DNA from: Siphonodentalium dalli
Taxonomy: Eukaryota; Mollusca; Scaphopoda; Gadilida; Siphonodentaliidae
Length of the DNA stretch: 64,000 nt
Reading direction: 5' to 3'
Assembly: GCA_032622095.1 (NCBI GenBank)
Contig: CP136069.1
Span: 201,670,690 to 201,734,689 of the forward strand
Of the stretch, positions 61,115-64,000 are shown piece after piece. Each line of letters starts with the position of its first letter. Within the stretch, counting starts at the first letter, position 1. A program made the position numbers and the translations under genes. The notes under the pieces were generated by a model. That model searched no databases. It worked only from the letters and a program-made list of their open reading frames with translations, and was not told where the DNA came from.

Positions 61115-61147
<33 letters not shown>
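61115..61147. repeat. (TA)n microsatellite, right of the foldback element
   Basis: 33 bp of TA dinucleotides. It is probably the other half of the tract into which the foldback element inserted. Confidence 0.9.
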
Positions 61148-61148
<1 letters not shown>

Positions 61149-61469
61149 CGGTGGTCGATTATATCAGGTTATAAAGTAGACGTATCCATGGCTTGGCCTT
61201 GGTGCACTACAAAACGATACGAGCAGCGCGATGCTCATATCAATTTCCTTCAGTAGAGGTACCCCTGTTTTGTGAATTGCCTATGATGTATGGGCAGGTG
61301 GGTGCTCGTATCCATTTACCACAGGGCAGATACCCCTGCATTGGACTCCAGCAGTCTAAGCTTCTCTAATGATGTAAAGATTCGGATAGTGATATGTGTT
61401 GTATGTATTGGTGTAATATATTATATCTGTAATGACTTATTATTATACTGGATTGAATAATTCTCTCAC
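61148..61469. other. Intron-like stretch with a short tandem duplication
   Basis: GATGCTCATATCAATTTCCT...AGGTACCCCTG and GGTGCTCGTATCCATTTACC...AGATACCCCTG form a two-copy repeat of about 80 bp at 61230-61345. No exon. Confidence 0.45.
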
Positions 61470-62533
61470 CTGGTTGATATCCTGGACACTGATTTCCGTA
61501 CACCTGTACTTCACACAGCGTGAGAGCATTACTCCATGGTCCAATTTTCTGTATCTTTATGTATCGCCCGATGACGTGTGGGTCACATGTTAGATCTTCA
61601 ATGGCCCCGTTGTAGGATGTACCTGGGTATTCGATGCATCGCCACATGAATCCACTCAAATCAGTCTGATGTGACATGGCCGTAGCTACATCTATGGCGA
61701 ATTGTCTTAGTCGATCGCCTATTTATGGAATGACATAAAATGGAACATTTATATGTATGTATATACAATGATCTTAATGCCATGTTGCACTTGCACTATG
61801 CAAACATACTAAATCGCATACATATCACGCGCGAACAGACAATACACTAACTGTCCATTCACGGTGCCCATTCTCTGTAACCAAGGGAACGGAAGATTAT
61901 TCCATATAGTTACATATCAGTGAAATATACCGCACGACAACACATGCTAATGGTGAATCTATTCGGAAATTTGTAGTGTTCGAATCGATAGTCCGAGTTT
62001 CTTGCAACCTAAACTAACTAGTGACATCGGTAGGGATAATATTACTAGATTATGTCGAAGTACATTTGCCTTACTCTCATGTAGCGGACTTTATGCATAA
62101 TTTACCTCTCATATAAACTCAGAAAATGACGGTAATGTAATATCACAAATCTAAAAGTAACTTGGTTTATTCCATATAACACATTATTTTGTTATGATAT
62201 GCACACGATTAGTTTACTTTGATAAAAACAATACACACTCATTTACCTCGCGAATAGTAAAGGTTCGGTCTTCGTTTATATGAACACACTCACCACAACA
62301 ATCGGCTCTATTGAAGATCCGCACCGTTTTGATAACATGGTTACCACCCAGATCCACAATCCACCACGGGTGCACACCATCTGTTACAGTCAGTAGACCG
62401 TCGGTGTGCATACACTGTGGGCCAGGATATTGCTGGTTGACATTTCCGTCAACAGCAAGACTGGCTGGACCAGCGGTCATGTCATAACTGCTTTGCCAAG
62501 CTGGTTTGTTTAGAGCCAAATTCCCAGAACACA
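61470..62533 (-). CDS. F5/8 type C fucolectin-like (FTP) domain, two exons of a secreted-protein gene
   Basis: Exon 1 of the domain is 62294-62533 (acceptor AACATGTTTCAG; donor GTGAGTG). Exon 2 is 61470-61718 (acceptor CCATAAATAG; donor GTGAGAG). The 575-bp intron (61719-62293) interrupts GGC in phase 1, giving NRADCCGDRLRQF across the joint. The fold signature is clear: NLALNKPAWQSS, then AVDGN, CMHTDG, PWWIVDLGG, V(R)IFNRADCC, and at the end GRYIKIQKI ... LTLCEVQVYG. In eel fucolectin and tachylectin-4 relatives a His after the CxHT motif and two Arg (in NR-CC and in the DRL stretch) bind fucose. All three appear conserved here. The module starts and ends in phase 1, the usual arrangement for shuffled extracellular domains. 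No signal peptide exon is inside the window; it would lie beyond 64000 or was not recognised. The last encoded residues, NQCPGYQPG, lead to the next module. Confidence 0.9.
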
Positions 62534-63470
62534 CTGAAACATGTTAAATTGAGATTGGTTCCGTTTTTCTTATCGTATGCCGATGTTGGTTAGTAAATTG
62601 TGAAGTTGATTTGTTGATTTTCTTGTTTGTCATGCTTGTATTAGAGAAAATTCGCTATCCTGAGATTGTCGATGTTATTGGTGAATGAAGACAAACATGC
62701 ACATTCACGAATATGGTCACTGATATAGTATGTTGTGGGCCACGAAGAGTCATATTCACTAGCCACGTTTATGCTACCGGGTGACACCGATATTTTGGAA
62801 GAGGGGGTTTTGCTTAAATTGTGATAAGTGCCCGAATGTGTCTTCCTATCCGAATGCACAAATTTGTATTATAATACCTCGCATTAATACAAAAAGAATG
62901 CTAATTCCCTTGGATTGTATTACTCATGTGCCAATGTTTCTGTCACAGGAAACATTTTCGGTCAAAATATGTGCAATTATTACCAGTGCGAGACGTCCCG
63001 AATGGACCAACGGATATAGTCGACGATGACGTTTTTTATTTGACACTTCTCACATAAGCCCAACACCGTAGTAATCGGGTTTTGGACAGTTTAGTAAAAT
63101 ATGTTTAGTAAAATGTACCCAATATATACATGCAGTGATAATACAGCATCCGTCGGTTTAATCTGAAATCATGTGTGGAGTAAAATCATTTGGCGTGTTA
63201 TTTTACGAAGTTTATATTAAGTCACGTGATTCAATTCGGGCCAATTGTTCACCCAGACCTGACCACGCCGTGTTATTGAAACAATTTAGAAATGACTGAT
63301 GATTTCGTTATCAGCAAGTTGAAAGAATGTAGATTTATGGAACTAAAGAAGCCATTGTAAGGTATACAGGTTCATTACACAACAGTATGACCAGCATTTG
63401 TATCCCCAACATGTTAGCGTCTCCGGACCAGCTGATGGATATGAGATCTCTCATTTTCCCCCAAATTGAA
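62534..63470. other. Intron-like stretch upstream of the FTP exons
   Basis: No signal-peptide exon could be supported. Overlapping ORFs at 62641-63029 lack domains. Confidence 0.4.
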
Positions 63471-63870
63471 TTAACCCTTTACCCAACAAACCGGCCAAAA
63501 CCGGCCAAATAAAGCTTCAACAGCCTAAAATATCTTCGGTCTGTCTCAATAGAACCATACAAATATGGATATCATTGGAACCGGCTCATTGACCACATTG
63601 TGATGGTTATAGTTATGCCCTGTGCCAATGCATTCTCTTATATATGCGAGTCGATCATAGGTCGCCTCGCATATATAAGAGAATGCATTGGCCTAAAAAA
63701 AATCTTTTTTTAACACTTTTTACCATTTTTTCTTACATTCTTTAACAATTTTATAATTTTTAATGTGTTAAGCCAATGCATTCTCTTATATATGCGAGGC
63801 GACCTATGGTCGACTCGCATATATAAGAGAATGCATTGGCACATGGCCCTTCTGTTGGGTAAAGGGTTAA
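63471..63870. mobile_element. Second complete piggyBac-type MITE (400 bp)
   Basis: The same TTAACCCTTTACCCAAC start and TTGGGTAAAGGGTTAA end, the same two mirrored palindromes and the same length as 25996-26395. By eye about nine base differences separate the two copies. The close match and intact TTAA edges suggest recent movement. Non-coding. It lies in the 5' part or upstream region of the FTP gene. Confidence 0.9.
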
Positions 63871-64000
63871 ATTTGTCAAATTGGAAGTTGGGTTGAACGA
63901 TGTGTCGTATCCATAATGCGTTGATGTCTGTTGTATACCAGGCTAATCTAATTATACCGATACAGCTCAAGTATGTTCGTTTGTTTGTTTGTGTTTTCAT

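Noticed and set aside
62641-63029. Upstream exon of the FTP gene
   Set aside because: No signal peptide, no phase-1 donor and no cysteine pattern could be matched on the minus strand.

Overview
The window looks like intergenic and intronic DNA from an animal nuclear genome, most likely a bivalve mollusc or another lophotrochozoan. It is AT-rich and has spliced exons with GT-AG junctions, LINE, SINE and DNA-transposon remnants, many minisatellites and frequent TACATGTA-type motifs of the kind common in bivalve DNA. A fucolectin/F5-8C-type module and a PAN/apple-type module, both abundant in molluscan secreted proteins, also fit. The taxon is inferred from these features. There are no bacterial operons, tRNA/rRNA genes or CRISPR arrays.

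Only two loci look like protein genes. (1) A host gene on the minus strand at the right side. Exons 62294-62533 and 61470-61718 together encode one F5/8C-fucolectin (FTP) domain. About 11.7 kb further on, the exon remnant 49559-49751 encodes a PAN/apple-like cysteine-rich module. All five splice junctions that can be read are phase 1, so the modules join in frame. The PAN exon runs straight into a transposable-element end. (2) A PIF/Harbinger DNA transposon, 31405-35905, with about 140-bp terminal inverted repeats. It carries an intact two-exon DDE transposase on the plus strand and, convergent to it, a MADF/BESS (Myb-SANT-like) accessory gene broken by two frameshifts and a stop.

The rest is repeats. 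Left third (0-31 kb): a 69-bp satellite split by a LINE fragment; 17-bp and 87-bp minisatellites; a degenerate 22-bp satellite present in both orientations around a decayed MITE; a 56-bp minisatellite of about 26 copies; a foldback element made of 15-bp subrepeats (15.3-15.7 kb); a 7-kb higher-order satellite of about 1.75-kb units (17.6-24.6 kb); a complete TTAA-flanked piggyBac-type MITE; a hAT-type MITE with a perfect 8-bp target duplication; and the 3' part of a second LINE. Centre (36-49 kb): 385-bp and 141-bp tandem repeats, a tRNA-derived SINE, paired MITEs, homopolymer G/C tracts, a 26-bp minisatellite and long hairpins. Right part (50-64 kb): short near-perfect palindromes, another MITE copy, a roughly 520-bp satellite ending in a TA microsatellite, a foldback element, the FTP exons, and a second full-length copy of the 400-bp piggyBac-type MITE.

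The repeat families link the window internally. The piggyBac MITE occurs near 6.7, 26.2 and 63.7 kb plus a decayed copy near 9.9 kb. The hAT MITE occurs at 26.5 kb with a relic at 7.3 kb. The AT-rich CACTGCC element occurs at 37.3 and 49.5 kb. The AGTGAACGTTCA MITE occurs at 41.9, 42.2 and 55.2 kb. The second LINE tail occurs at 30.4 and 36.3 kb. Most ORFs in the window are chance frames in repeats.
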